Shown: positions 1-9,120, numbered from the stretch's first letter. The stretch is 64,000 nucleotides of DNA from JAFGJU01 sp964570935 (GCA_964570935.1 CAZMZP010000015.1:1-64000); one strand, 5' to 3'. Made by a program: numbers and translations. The notes: generated by a model from the letters alone, not told the origin.

Positions 1-549
1 TTTGCCCAGGCATGCCCGAAGACCTGCCCCATGAAGGCGGGCAAGGGCTCCGAGGCTTCCTGCATCATGGCGAAATCGGGCAACTCGGGCAAGTTCCTGA
101 AGCCGTACTTCGAGATGAGGCATCTACTGATGCGGGACAAGGTGGAGGGAACCGGGTCGCTGGCAAAGAAGCTCGCAGCAAACGCCAAGAGTCTGCGCGC
201 CGAGATAAAGAAGGAAAAGGCGTCGCCCGACCAGCTCGACGCCCTGAGGAAGATTGAGTCCGCGGCGACGGCCTTCAAGGCCGGCAACCTGACCGTCGCG
301 CGCGAGAGATTCAAGGGCATTTCGACCAGCGTGGTGAAATACGTGCAGGGATTCGGCTACGGCGGACCTGCCTACGTGTACTACTGCGACATGGCCAAGG
401 CGGCGTGGGTTCAGGAAACGGACAAGATTGGGAACCCTTACTACGGCGACGAGATGCCGAAGTGCGGAACGCTTGTGGGCCAGGTGGTTGACGGCAAGTA
501 TGACGCGGCCTCGGCCACGCCCATAAAGATCGAAGGAAAGACGATGTAG
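1..549 (+). CDS. DUF3347-like metal-binding protein, C-terminal part (5' end outside window)
   Basis: The frame is open from base 1 to the TAG at 547-549, so the gene starts upstream of the window. The first visible residues include a Cys-rich stretch, ACPKTCPM, that could bind a soft metal. The middle (about residues 40-110 of the visible part) is a helical segment rich in Lys and Ala. The end carries YYCDMAKAAW, then NPYYGDEMPKCG, which resembles the DUF3347 signature (CPMA...W...NPYFG..M..CG) found in CusB-like efflux adaptors and periplasmic copper proteins. A periplasmic metal-handling role is inferred from these Cys/Met motifs. The signal peptide, if present, lies outside the window. 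A strong intrinsic terminator follows 55 bases after the stop. Confidence 0.6.
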   Translation, partial: FAQACPKTCPMKAGKGSEASCIMAKSGNSGKFLKPYFEMRHLLMRDKVEGTGSLAKKLAANAKSLRAEIKKEKASPDQLDALRKIESAATAFKAGNLTVARERFKGISTSVVKYVQGFGYGGPAYVYYCDMAKAAWVQETDKIGNPYYGDEMPKCGTLVGQVVDGKYDAASATPIKIEGKTM

Positions 550-604
550 TCTCGGGGCCGAGACAAGACGGCGCCGGAGGTCTAGAATCGCCGGTGAACT
601 AAAA

Positions 605-640
605 GGGCCAGATGTGAGTAGCATCTGGCCCCAGTTTTTT
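605..640 (+). terminator. Rho-independent terminator
   Basis: A perfect 10-bp stem (GGGCCAGATG at 605-614, CATCTGGCCC at 622-631) with a 7-base loop is followed by CAG and six T at 635-640. It ends the DUF3347-like gene. A short A run (601-604) on the other side could give weak termination of the minus-strand aminotransferase-kinase gene, whose stop is at 660. Confidence 0.9.
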
Positions 641-659
641 GTCCGCTCTGTCGTTCCGG

Positions 660-3035
660 TTACACTCGCGCGGTCGCGGCCTTGTCCAGAACCTCCGCCA
701 GTTTCGCCTGGACGCTCTCGACCGAACCCGCGCCGGTGTTGACGAGGTAGCAGGGGACTGTCTGCAAGAGTCTCCCGAAGAAGTACCGCTGCAGCTGCAG
801 CCTGTCCGAGTCTCTGATAAGAAGATGGGGGTTCAGGAACGGGTTCGACCTGACCGGACCGCCGCCCGAGCCGAAATCTCCCTGCTCCAGCCTCCGCGCG
901 GCCTCCTCGGGCTCAAGCCTGGTGACGGCCGGAGACAACGTGTCTCGGCACAGCACCACCAGGGCCCCCACCGAGGTCCTCTTGGCGTGGCCGGACGTGC
1001 CGCCTATCCAATACGGGTCCAGCATTGCCCTGGATTCCCGCGACGCGGCGTAGCAGTAACCCGTGCCCCTGTCAATCCTACAGCAGTCGACGTCGGGACA
1101 GAACTCGTGACCGCACTCGTCCCTTTTCGTCACGACGTTTTCCAGCTTGCTCTTGTCGAACAACCGGCCCAGTTGGGGCAGCTCCTCGATGAGGTCAGTC
1201 CTCAAGTAGAGTTTCCTCTCGGGCACGTCGGCCAGGATCTCCTTGTCCAGGTACCTCAGGCAGACGAAATCCGTGGCCACCAACCGGGCGTCCTTCCGTG
1301 ACAGAAGCCCCGCCAGGTGTGTTGACTTGCCGGCCCTCGGGGGCGCCATGACGAGAATGCCCTTCCCGCCGAAGTCCACTGCTCCGGCGTGGACGACGTG
1401 AATGCCCGAAGTCTTCTCCGTGAAATCAGCCAGCATGCCGATCGCCAGGCTGCGGAGCTGGCCGTAGTAAGCGGTGTTGAACACGAATCCGGTGTGAGAG
1501 TCGGAGTTGTAGAACGTCCTTGGCTCCCTGCCGGGCACGTCCTTGACCGCGTAGATTATGGCGTGCGGCTCGATGTCGGCCTCCAGCTGCGCCGGGTACC
1601 AGTTCTCCACCCAGAAGTCCGCCAGGTGGGGGCTGTTGCTCCTGAGCTGCACCATCACGCCGGAAATGCTGGCGTTCCATTCGTAGTAATGATCGTACTT
1701 GAGGTGAGCCTCGGACTCGGCCACCAGCGCGTTCCTCATGTCGAGACCTCTCACCAACTCCGTCGGGGCGTAGGTCTTCATCTTGGTGACGGTATTGTTG
1801 AGCACGGTGGGAGCGGCCTTCTTCGGCTCTTCCAGCATGGACAGGGCCTTCGTAATGCGATTCATGGCCTCTTCGATGTTCTTCATCGAGGTCGCGTAAG
1901 AAAGCCGGATGAACCCCTCCGCCTCGAAGGCCTCGCCGGGCACCACGGCCACTCTGGCCTCCTTGAGTAGGTAGTACGACAGGCCGTAGGAGTTCCGGAT
2001 CTGAGCTCCCTGGAACTGCCTGTCGAAGAAGTACGAGACGTTAGGGAACAGGTAGAAGGCTCCCTTGGGTTCGTAACACGAGACGCCGGGGATGGCCCTC
2101 ATCCTGTGCACGATGTAGTTTCTGCGGCGCTGGAACTCGGCCGCCATCCTCGGGACCTCGAGCTGCGAGCCCTTCAGCGCCTCCAGAGTCGCCATCTGCG
2201 AAATAGACGTCGGGTTCGACGTGTTGTGGCTCTGGACCTTGGACATGGCGGCGATTATCTCTTTCGGTCCGGCCGCGTAGCCCACTCTCCAGCCCGTCAT
2301 CGAGTACGCCTTGGACACGCCGTTTATTATCACGCACTGTTTCTTGATCTTCTCGTTGAGCGACGCGATGCTCACGAACCTGAAACCGTCGTACACCAGT
2401 TTCTCGTAGATCTCGTCCGCCACGACGAGAAGCCCCTCCTTGACGGCCACGTCGGCCAGCGATTCTAAATCCTCGCGCGAGTAAGTGGCGCCGGTGGGGT
2501 TGCACGGATAGTTGAGGATCAGGGCCTTGGTGTTGAACGTCAGCGACGCCCGCAGGTCTTCCGGCGTCAGACGGAACCCGTTCTCCTCCCTGGTGCGTAC
2601 GAACACCGGGTTGGCCTTCGCCAGGCGCACCTGGTCCGGGTACGACACCCAGCAGGGGGTCGGGATGATGACGTCCTCGCCCTCGTTGAACAGCGCAACC
2701 GAGAGGTTGTAAAGGCTGCACTTCGCGCCGGGAGACACCAGGATCTCGTCGAGCTTGTACTCCAGGCCGTTGTCGTGCCGGAGCTTCTCGATGATGGCGC
2801 GCCTCAGGTCGGCCGTGCCCTCGTTGGCGGTGTACTTCGTGAAATTGGCGTCTATGGCCCGCTTTCCGGCCTCCTTGACGTTAGACGGTGTCGGGAAGTC
2901 CGGTTCGCCGACGCTCAGGTCTATGACATCTATGCCCTCCGCCGCCATCTGCTTGGCGGTGCCGGAAATGCGAAGAGTCGGAGAAAGGCCGATGCGATTT
3001 ACTCTTTCTGACAGCATCTCGGAAGCTTGTGACAT
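660..3035 (-). CDS. Fusion: class I/II aminotransferase (aspartate type) + HPr-kinase/PEPCK-like P-loop domain
   Basis: The protein has 791 residues in one continuous frame. Residues 1-400 form a complete fold-type I PLP aminotransferase of the AspB/AspC group. It shows VGEPDFPTP (42-50), NPTG near 179-182, DEIY (207-210), the PLP lysine K242 in SKAYSMTGWR, and a C-terminal RLSY arginine motif. Residues 401-420 look like a linker. Residues 420-791 are a second domain with HAGAVDFGGKG (549-559) followed by a Walker A, APPRAGKST (564-572), the layout of HPr kinase/PEPCK-like P-loop proteins. A Cys cluster (C641, C646, C651, C652) could bind metal. The first half probably transaminates aspartate or a related amino acid. 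The second half's substrate is unknown. No strong ribosome site decides between Met1 and Met7. Flotillin lies upstream, 54 bases away. Confidence 0.85.
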   Translation of the reverse strand: MSQASEMLSERVNRIGLSPTLRISGTAKQMAAEGIDVIDLSVGEPDFPTPSNVKEAGKRAIDANFTKYTANEGTADLRRAIIEKLRHDNGLEYKLDEILVSPGAKCSLYNLSVALFNEGEDVIIPTPCWVSYPDQVRLAKANPVFVRTREENGFRLTPEDLRASLTFNTKALILNYPCNPTGATYSREDLESLADVAVKEGLLVVADEIYEKLVYDGFRFVSIASLNEKIKKQCVIINGVSKAYSMTGWRVGYAAGPKEIIAAMSKVQSHNTSNPTSISQMATLEALKGSQLEVPRMAAEFQRRRNYIVHRMRAIPGVSCYEPKGAFYLFPNVSYFFDRQFQGAQIRNSYGLSYYLLKEARVAVVPGEAFEAEGFIRLSYATSMKNIEEAMNRITKALSMLEEPKKAAPTVLNNTVTKMKTYAPTELVRGLDMRNALVAESEAHLKYDHYYEWNASISGVMVQLRSNSPHLADFWVENWYPAQLEADIEPHAIIYAVKDVPGREPRTFYNSDSHTGFVFNTAYYGQLRSLAIGMLADFTEKTSGIHVVHAGAVDFGGKGILVMAPPRAGKSTHLAGLLSRKDARLVATDFVCLRYLDKEILADVPERKLYLRTDLIEELPQLGRLFDKSKLENVVTKRDECGHEFCPDVDCCRIDRGTGYCYAASRESRAMLDPYWIGGTSGHAKRTSVGALVVLCRDTLSPAVTRLEPEEAARRLEQGDFGSGGGPVRSNPFLNPHLLIRDSDRLQLQRYFFGRLLQTVPCYLVNTGAGSVESVQAKLAEVLDKAATARV

Positions 3036-3089
3036 TTGTGAACCCGCCGTTCTTGGACTCGTCTGGCGGACCGGGCCGCCAAAGGGTCG

Positions 3090-4547
3090 TCAGTCGATCA
3101 TTCCTTCTTTGCTCTTCTCCCCGCTCCTGCCGGTCTCACTGCCGGAAGTCCCTCTTTCTCCCGACCTGCCGTGGCGCGGCCGCGGAAGGTTCTCGAGGTA
3201 GGTCTTTATATCGGTCCCGGTGAGCGACTCCACGATGGCCGGAAGCTGGGCGATCACGCTCGCCACCTGGCCCGTTATCTTCGACGCGCCCGAAACGCCG
3301 TCGTTGCCGACCAGCACGATCTTCTCTACCTTGGACAGCGGCTCGGACACGGCCCTGGCCAGCTCGGGCAGGGTGCGCATCAGGGTCTCGTAGGCGGCCG
3401 CGTCGTTGTACTTGGACCAGGACTCGGCCTTCTTCATCATCGTCTTCGCCTCTGCCTCACCCTTGGCCGCGGTCGCCTCCGCCTCCGCGTTGCCGTACAG
3501 CCGGATGCCGGCGGCCTTACCCTTGGCCTCCAGCTCCTTCTTGTACGCGTCTGCCTCGGCCTCGAGCTTCGCCTGGTACGCCATTGCGTCAGCCGGCTTC
3601 TTCACCGTGGCCTCGAGCTCTTTCTCTCTTCTCACGATTTCCTTGGTCTCGAGCTCGATCGACTTTTCCTTGTCTATCATCTTGACCTGGGCCTCTTCCA
3701 GCTTCAGCTGCTGGGTCATCTTGACCCTTTCCAGCTCGTACGCCAGGTCGGCCTGGGCCCGCTTCTGGTTCACAATCGTTTGGAATTCCGCGCGCCTGGC
3801 CTCGAAGTCCCTGGACGCGGCCGCTATCTCCACTTCGGCGTTGAGTCTGACTATGTCGCCGTCCTTGCGGGCGACGGCCGACTTGATGGCGGCGTCCTTC
3901 TCGGTCTCCGCCTGCGCCACCGCCGCGTCGCGCTTGACCTGGGCTATTTGCGGCGCACCCAGCGCCTCTATGTAACCCTGCTTGTCGGAAATATCTTTCA
4001 GGGAGAACGCGACCAGCATCAGGCCCATGCGCGCGAAGTCCTCGGATGCGGCCTTCTTGACCCGCGTGGCGAACTCCTCGCGGTGCTGGTAGATATCCTC
4101 CACGGACATGGCGCCGAGGACCGCCCTCAGGTGGCCTTCCAACACCTCTACCGACACGGACTTTATGCCGTCCGCGCCGGTGGACAGGAACTGCTGGGCG
4201 GCCAGCCTGATGGAATGCTCCTCGTCGGCCACCCGAACCTGTCCCTGGGCCTCTGCGGTCAAGAGCACGCCCTGGGCCGTCAGGACGTCGGTGGTTTTCA
4301 CGGAGAGGGAGAAGATGTCCAGCGGAAGGACCTCGGCCCGCTCGATGAGAGGCATCACGAAAGTGCCGCCGCCGATCTGGAGCCTGTACCCGATGGTGCG
4401 CTTCGCACCGTCGGGATCGATGATCGTGCGCCTCTTCCCTCCCGAGATTATGAGGGCCTGGTTGGGGCTTACCTTTCGGTAGTTCAGGGCCCAGAGGACG
4501 AAAATCGCAACTGCGATGGCGGCGATGACGATCCAGAGTATGTACAT
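3090..4547 (-). CDS. Flotillin-like SPFH/band-7 protein
   Basis: This 485-residue protein has one N-terminal membrane segment (about 3-21). An SPFH domain follows (about 23-190), containing IIDPDGAKRTIGYRLQIGG and the typical LTAEAQGQVRV region. Next comes a long Ala/Glu/Lys-rich coiled coil (about 195-390) with repeated EAEA and KAEAEA blocks, then a flotillin C-terminal segment and a Ser/Gly/Arg-rich tail. The size and order match flotillins (YuaG/FloT type), which scaffold membrane microdomains and face the cytoplasm. The start is an ATG 8 bases after GGGGGA. Flotillin genes often sit beside an NfeD gene; none is seen here. The downstream gene in the same direction is the aminotransferase-kinase fusion, so the two may be co-transcribed. 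Confidence 0.9.
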   Translation of the reverse strand: MYILWIVIAAIAVAIFVLWALNYRKVSPNQALIISGGKRRTIIDPDGAKRTIGYRLQIGGGTFVMPLIERAEVLPLDIFSLSVKTTDVLTAQGVLLTAEAQGQVRVADEEHSIRLAAQQFLSTGADGIKSVSVEVLEGHLRAVLGAMSVEDIYQHREEFATRVKKAASEDFARMGLMLVAFSLKDISDKQGYIEALGAPQIAQVKRDAAVAQAETEKDAAIKSAVARKDGDIVRLNAEVEIAAASRDFEARRAEFQTIVNQKRAQADLAYELERVKMTQQLKLEEAQVKMIDKEKSIELETKEIVRREKELEATVKKPADAMAYQAKLEAEADAYKKELEAKGKAAGIRLYGNAEAEATAAKGEAEAKTMMKKAESWSKYNDAAAYETLMRTLPELARAVSEPLSKVEKIVLVGNDGVSGASKITGQVASVIAQLPAIVESLTGTDIKTYLENLPRPRHGRSGERGTSGSETGRSGEKSKEGMID

Positions 4548-4855
4548 GTCGGAGTCCCCCTTCCGGAACGACTTAGAGCTTATTCAACTGAACAAACCAG
4601 AGAAGAATATCATAACGGAAGGCCATGGGCAAGAGCAGGACGCCCCGCCGCCAGAGGTCGAAAGGGGGCCATGATTGGCGGCGGACGACGTTCGTAATCA
4701 TTGTCATGGCAGCGGATTGCGCCATGCGCCACAGGATGAACCACGACGGCGCCGCAAAACCGAGATGGCCGCTTGGCGGCCATCTCAAACTGTAGTGTTG
4801 TGAGAGTCAAACTGAGGCCCGCCCCGCGAGTCCGGGCGGGCACGGGCGCACCAAC
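4548..4855. other. 308-base intergenic region between flotillin and octaheme cytochrome
   Basis: No plausible gene is seen. It holds the hairpin listed separately at 4757-4786, and an AT-richer patch at about 4575-4625 upstream of flotillin that probably contains its promoter. I could not pick a convincing -35/-10 pair there. Confidence 0.6.
4757..4786 (-). terminator. Probable intrinsic terminator of the cytochrome gene
   Basis: An 11-bp perfect stem (4762-4772 with 4776-4786, 3-base loop) is read on the minus strand about 70 bases past the cytochrome stop codon, and GTTTTG follows it. The stem is strong but the T run is short (4 T), so termination may be partial. Confidence 0.5.
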
Positions 4856-6139
4856 CTACTTCTTCTTGACTGTCTCGTGCACCCTTCTAATTTCCTGGGC
4901 CACGGACTTTATCTCGGCCAGGTCCATCTTCATGGCGCTCCAGCCGTACCACAGCGCGTAGTCCGGGTTGGCGTGGAACGTACCCTGGAAGGACCTCATC
5001 CTGTGCTCCAGGAACATCACGAAGAGTTTCTGCTCCACGGGCGTCGGGGCGTCGTGGAAAGTCAGGAGGTCCGGAAAAGAAGACGCGTAGCTGGCGGGCT
5101 TCTCCAGCACGCCGTCCTTGTACAGATCGGCCACGATATGGATGGCCTCGGCCATGAGGCAATCAGCCTCGCGGATCATGTCGTCGCCTTTCTTCAATTC
5201 GGCGCTGGCAAAATTGCCGGAGTGGCACTGTGTGCAGGTCTGGAGCATCGTGGTCCTTTCCTGCTGCCAGTCCTCCTGGGTGAGCCGCGCCACATCTGCC
5301 GCCTTCACCAGGTCAAGACGGGCAGTCGGGTTGCCGTCCGGGTCGAGCACTCCGAGCGCCTGGAGTATGGTCGCCCGGTCTGCCGCCCACTGCTTGTTCT
5401 CGGGCATGGGGAGCCGTACCGCCAGGAATCCCCAAGCAGTCCTGACCTTGTGATTACCCTCCACCATGTGGCAGGTCTGGCAGGTTGGCGCCGCCGCGTC
5501 GGCGGGCAGCACGCCGTTCTGCTTGAGCAGATAGCGCACGCCGTGCTTGGACGACGAGTACATCTCCCACTGGGGATGGTCAAAGCCCATGTGGCAGGTC
5601 TGGCAGGCCTGGGGCTGGCTGGCCTCCTTCACGCTGAAGAGGTGCCTGGTGTGGCAGGCGTCGCAGGAGGCCAGTCCGAAACCCGCGCCCTCCCTCTTGA
5701 GACCCGCGATCTCTGCCTCCGTCTTGAGGCCTATCTTGTGGCAGCCGCCGCAGCCCTTCATGCCCTCGGTCAGGGCCATGGGCTGCCAGTGTGCCGTCGG
5801 CATGGCCTTCATCGCCGCCCACGCTAAGGCGTGCTTTCCGGCCTTGAACTGCTCGACGCGCTCCTCGTGACACTCTGCGCACGTGACCGGCGTTGGGATC
5901 CTGACCTTGGCCACGTCCTGGGCGGAGGAGTGCTGGTCACCGTGACACTGCGAACAGTAGATGTCGTTCTGGCCGTGCTTGCTGAGTTTCCAGTCTGTGA
6001 CGATGTTTGGCGTGAGCTTCGAGTGGCACCTGACGCAGGGGTTCTCGGCGTCCGCGGAGAACGCGGGCACGGCGCAGGCAGCCAGCGCGCACAGCGCGAG
6101 GGAGACAACAACGCCGATAAACGTTAGTCGCACAACCAT
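4856..6139 (-). CDS. Secreted octaheme c-type cytochrome, hydroxylamine-oxidoreductase-like
   Basis: The protein has 427 residues and eight CxxCH heme-binding motifs: 35-39, 62-66, 87-91, 130-134, 159-163, 179-183, 220-224 and 302-306. The N-terminus is a signal peptide with a likely cut after AFSA (near 29). The last motif is separated from the seventh by about 75 residues. The C-terminal NPDYALWYGW block resembles the end of HAO-type octaheme cytochromes (hydroxylamine oxidation, or nitrite/hydroxylamine reduction), but the protein is shorter than classical HAO. I cannot tell whether the P460 crosslinking tyrosine is present. ATG at 6139 is preferred over an in-frame GTG at 6160, because GGAGG lies 6 bases before it and a good promoter lies just upstream. 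A cytochrome c554-type or other multiheme reductase is possible. Confidence 0.8.
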   Translation of the reverse strand: MVVRLTFIGVVVSLALCALAACAVPAFSADAENPCVRCHSKLTPNIVTDWKLSKHGQNDIYCSQCHGDQHSSAQDVAKVRIPTPVTCAECHEERVEQFKAGKHALAWAAMKAMPTAHWQPMALTEGMKGCGGCHKIGLKTEAEIAGLKREGAGFGLASCDACHTRHLFSVKEASQPQACQTCHMGFDHPQWEMYSSSKHGVRYLLKQNGVLPADAAAPTCQTCHMVEGNHKVRTAWGFLAVRLPMPENKQWAADRATILQALGVLDPDGNPTARLDLVKAADVARLTQEDWQQERTTMLQTCTQCHSGNFASAELKKGDDMIREADCLMAEAIHIVADLYKDGVLEKPASYASSFPDLLTFHDAPTPVEQKLFVMFLEHRMRSFQGTFHANPDYALWYGWSAMKMDLAEIKSVAQEIRRVHETVKKK

Positions 6140-6184
6140 GGGAAACCTCCGTTTGCGCACAACGACCTCTTCGTTGCGGAGGGC

Positions 6185-6213
6185 AACATAGCGGAAACCG
6201 CGGCAGTGCGCAA
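6185..6213 (-). promoter_or_regulatory. Sigma-70-type promoter of the octaheme cytochrome gene
   Basis: On the minus strand TTGCGC (6208-6213), a 17-base spacer, and TATGTT (6185-6190). The predicted start of transcription is near 6178, about 38 bases before the ATG at 6139. This supports that start over the upstream GTG. Confidence 0.5.
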
Positions 6214-6236
6214 GAAGAATGCGTCTGCCGGCGACA

Positions 6237-9077
6237 CTACCGCAGGACGACGATTTTCTTGGCGGTCGCGAAATTCTTCGCCTCCATCACGCAGAAGTAG
6301 ACACCGCTCGCCACTCCGCCGCCACTGTCGTTCCTGCCGTCCCAGGTAACCGAGTAGGGTGTCGGTGACGCCTGCTTGAGCTCGTCCACGAGCACCCTCA
6401 CCACGCGACCGGCGACGTCGTACATACGAAGTGTCACCCGGCCAGTTTCTCTCACGGAGTACTGGATGGTGGCCGTGGGGTTCATCGGGTTGGGATAGCC
6501 CTGGTATAGAACGTTGACCAGCGGCGCCCCCGGCGGTGCGCTCTCCACGCCGACCGCAGGCGACAGGCTGCCGATCACCTCGAAGTCGTCGTAGAAGGCG
6601 TAGAGGTATTCGTCCTCGTATTCGGAGTCCTCTATCAGGATGCGATTCCCCGGGACCAGGCTGGCCAGGTACTCGACGCTGGCCATGGGATAGTCGTCCG
6701 CATACACCACAATCGTCCGCGTCGGCGGGTCGACAGTAATCCGGAACTGCGTGAAGGCCCCCGGAAAACAGTAGTCGGAAAACGGCGAGCCGCTGGGTAT
6801 CAACGTTGACCAGCCGCCCGCTATGTCGAAGAACAGCGGGGCATTCATGTCCATCAAACGTATGCGGATGTGGCCGAACACGATCCAGTTATTCATCATG
6901 ACGCCGTCGTACGTGAAGGCGAACCTGAGCTCGTACGGTTTCGAGAAATCAGGAGTGATGACATCGGACTGGGCCATCGCGGAAGAGCCAGCCATCGGAC
7001 TTCCGATCAGACACATGCTGTAGGGCGGGCTGTTGTACTGCGTCGAGAGGTCGACGTAGGACGCGCCGTAGCCCCACCTCTGCCAGTGACTCAGGTCGGC
7101 AATCAGGTCGCCGAACACAACCACGCTTGGAGCGGATGGGGCGAACCCGTACCGCGACGTTCTGTTCCAATCGTGCCCGTACATGCGCCACTGATACGCG
7201 TCGGCGTCGAACACTGTGCCTAGGCTGTACGCGAACAGGTAGGCGGGATTCCCGCTGCCGACCACGAGGTCCAGCTCGGAGTCGTTGTTTATGTCGCCGA
7301 TGGCCGGGCTTCGCGCGTAATTCTGCTGCGGAAGCGTCTTCGGCCAGTTGCCGCTCACTGACGTGCCGTTGCCGTTGAACGCGTACATCTTACCCGACTC
7401 GTTCGCCACGACCACCTCGTAGGCGTTGTCCGCGTCTATGTCCACGATGACGGGCGAGCCCTTGACGTCTCCGCCGGCGTACTTCGGCCAGCCGGTCAGC
7501 CGTCCGCCGTCGCCGTTGTATGCGTACACCGAATCCATGTCCGACCCGAACACTATCTCCAGCGCGGCGTCGACGTCGAGATTGCCCAGGCTGGGGGCGG
7601 AGTTACCCAGGAGGCACGGAAGGTATACGGGCCAACCGGCGCATACGCTGCCGTTCGCGTTCCACGCGTAGACGGTGTCGCAGGGCGCGACCGCCACAAC
7701 CTCGAACTGCGTGTCTCCGTCTATGTCACCGACGGCCACGCGCTCGTAGACACGCCGTCCCGTGAACTTGGGCCAGCCGGCGAGGTTGGCGCCGTGCGGC
7801 TTGAGGGCGTAGACATAGTTGTTGTACCCGGTGATGATGACTTCCAGACTGTCATCGCCGTTCAGGTCGGCCAGAGCCGGCCCGGCCAGCGGAATTTGTC
7901 CCAGCTTGACCGGCCAGCCGGGTATGAGATTGCCCGTGAAACCGTCCCAGGCGTAGACGCACGAGTCTGTCGAGGCGCACACGACGTCCAGAGCACCGTC
8001 AGCGTCGATGTCCCCGACTGCCGGTGAGCTCCTCACGTCGTTCTTGGTTCCCTTCGGCCAGTTGGCCTGCCTGGAACCGTTGTAGTTGAGTGCATACACG
8101 CTGTCGCTCTCGGAGCCGATGATGATCTCCAGCCAGCCGTCAGCGTCGATGTCTCCCAGCGCGGGCGAGCTCTCCGTTCGGATTCCCACTGACTGCGGCC
8201 AGCCACCGGCTTCGTCCCCGCTGCCCAGCATGACGTGGACATTGCCGTCTTCGGTGGCGAACACGACCTCTTCGTTGCCGTCACGGTTCACGTCGCCCAG
8301 CACCGGGTTCGTGAGGATGTCGTCGTCCAGAGAAATCGGCCAGCACCCGGGCACTACGTGGGCGTCGCCGGCGGCGTGCGTGTACTTGCCCTTCATGCCC
8401 AGGACGTCGCACTCCTCGGGACTTCTTCTAATAGTCTCGAGAGTGTCCCCGTAACAGTACATTGTCGCGGTCACGTCGCAGGAGTGGCCCAGGTAGAACC
8501 AGTGCCCGAACTCGTGCGTAGTAATGTTCTCGACATCGAAGCAGTCCGCGGCGCACGAGTCGACCTTGAAGGCCGACCACGACACCGCGGCGTTGTTGTT
8601 GAGCGAGATGTCGCCCTCGATTATGGAATCGCCGGACACGCCGTACCAGACATACGACCTGCCCAGGGCTAGGGGCGAGCCGCCCCCCAGGTCCTCCCAC
8701 GATATGACGTTGTATCCGTCCTTGGTCGGGCTGCCGGCGTGGGCGTTAGAGTGCTTGTTGGTTGTGCCCTCGTAGCATGTGGACCAGAATGTCTGGTGGA
8801 GATCCTCCCAGTTATTCGCAGACCTCCGTACGGCCCAGAACTCGTCACCGGTGCAGTCGGCTGCGCCGTTCTGGTTTATGTAATACGGGACCGGCATCTG
8901 GCTCTCGCGCCAGTGGTTGCCCGTGTAGTAATAATAGTCGGTCGTGCAACCCGTATCGCAGGTGCCCTGGGGGCAGGCCGCGGTAGCAGCACGCGGACTC
9001 ATGCCGGCGCCCGCGAGAGCGATCGCCGCGCCAAGGATGAAAACAGACAGAAGCGCGTGTGTTTTCTTGGGGGTCAT
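6237..9077 (-). CDS. Secreted matrixin-like metalloprotease with FG-GAP repeats and FlgD/T9SS-like sorting domain
   Basis: The protein has 946 residues. A signal peptide covers about 1-33. The zinc-protease domain has HEFGHWFYLGH at 188-198 and a Met-turn-like ATMYC near 204-208. This is the matrixin layout (HExxHxxGxxH plus Met), but the conserved Gly is Tyr. Residues about 240-650 are seven or eight FG-GAP/VCBS-type propeller repeats (repeated GDxDxDGxxEVV and VYAWNxxG). A lectin-like beta domain follows (about 665-845). The last 85 residues (YPNPMNPTATIQYSV...GRVVRVL...GVYFC...KKIVVLR) match FlgD-Ig/type IX-like C-terminal sorting domains. It is probably a surface or secreted peptidase. 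ATG at 9077 is chosen because GAGGTGA precedes it and the signal peptide begins there. A small secreted protein is encoded just upstream. Confidence 0.85.
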   Translation of the reverse strand: MTPKKTHALLSVFILGAAIALAGAGMSPRAATAACPQGTCDTGCTTDYYYYTGNHWRESQMPVPYYINQNGAADCTGDEFWAVRRSANNWEDLHQTFWSTCYEGTTNKHSNAHAGSPTKDGYNVISWEDLGGGSPLALGRSYVWYGVSGDSIIEGDISLNNNAAVSWSAFKVDSCAADCFDVENITTHEFGHWFYLGHSCDVTATMYCYGDTLETIRRSPEECDVLGMKGKYTHAAGDAHVVPGCWPISLDDDILTNPVLGDVNRDGNEEVVFATEDGNVHVMLGSGDEAGGWPQSVGIRTESSPALGDIDADGWLEIIIGSESDSVYALNYNGSRQANWPKGTKNDVRSSPAVGDIDADGALDVVCASTDSCVYAWDGFTGNLIPGWPVKLGQIPLAGPALADLNGDDSLEVIITGYNNYVYALKPHGANLAGWPKFTGRRVYERVAVGDIDGDTQFEVVAVAPCDTVYAWNANGSVCAGWPVYLPCLLGNSAPSLGNLDVDAALEIVFGSDMDSVYAYNGDGGRLTGWPKYAGGDVKGSPVIVDIDADNAYEVVVANESGKMYAFNGNGTSVSGNWPKTLPQQNYARSPAIGDINNDSELDLVVGSGNPAYLFAYSLGTVFDADAYQWRMYGHDWNRTSRYGFAPSAPSVVVFGDLIADLSHWQRWGYGASYVDLSTQYNSPPYSMCLIGSPMAGSSAMAQSDVITPDFSKPYELRFAFTYDGVMMNNWIVFGHIRIRLMDMNAPLFFDIAGGWSTLIPSGSPFSDYCFPGAFTQFRITVDPPTRTIVVYADDYPMASVEYLASLVPGNRILIEDSEYEDEYLYAFYDDFEVIGSLSPAVGVESAPPGAPLVNVLYQGYPNPMNPTATIQYSVRETGRVTLRMYDVAGRVVRVLVDELKQASPTPYSVTWDGRNDSGGGVASGVYFCVMEAKNFATAKKIVVLR

Positions 9078-9120
9078 TGCAGTCACCTCGATGGCGTCAT
9101 GGGGTGTCCGTAGCGGCCGC

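Noticed and set aside
4600..4640. Flotillin promoter
   Set aside because: The patch is AT-rich but no -35/-10 pair with good spacing stands out.
3171..4697. 508-codon plus-strand open frame opposite flotillin
   Set aside because: It mirrors the flotillin coiled coil, giving a Leu/Arg/Gly-rich translation with no motif.
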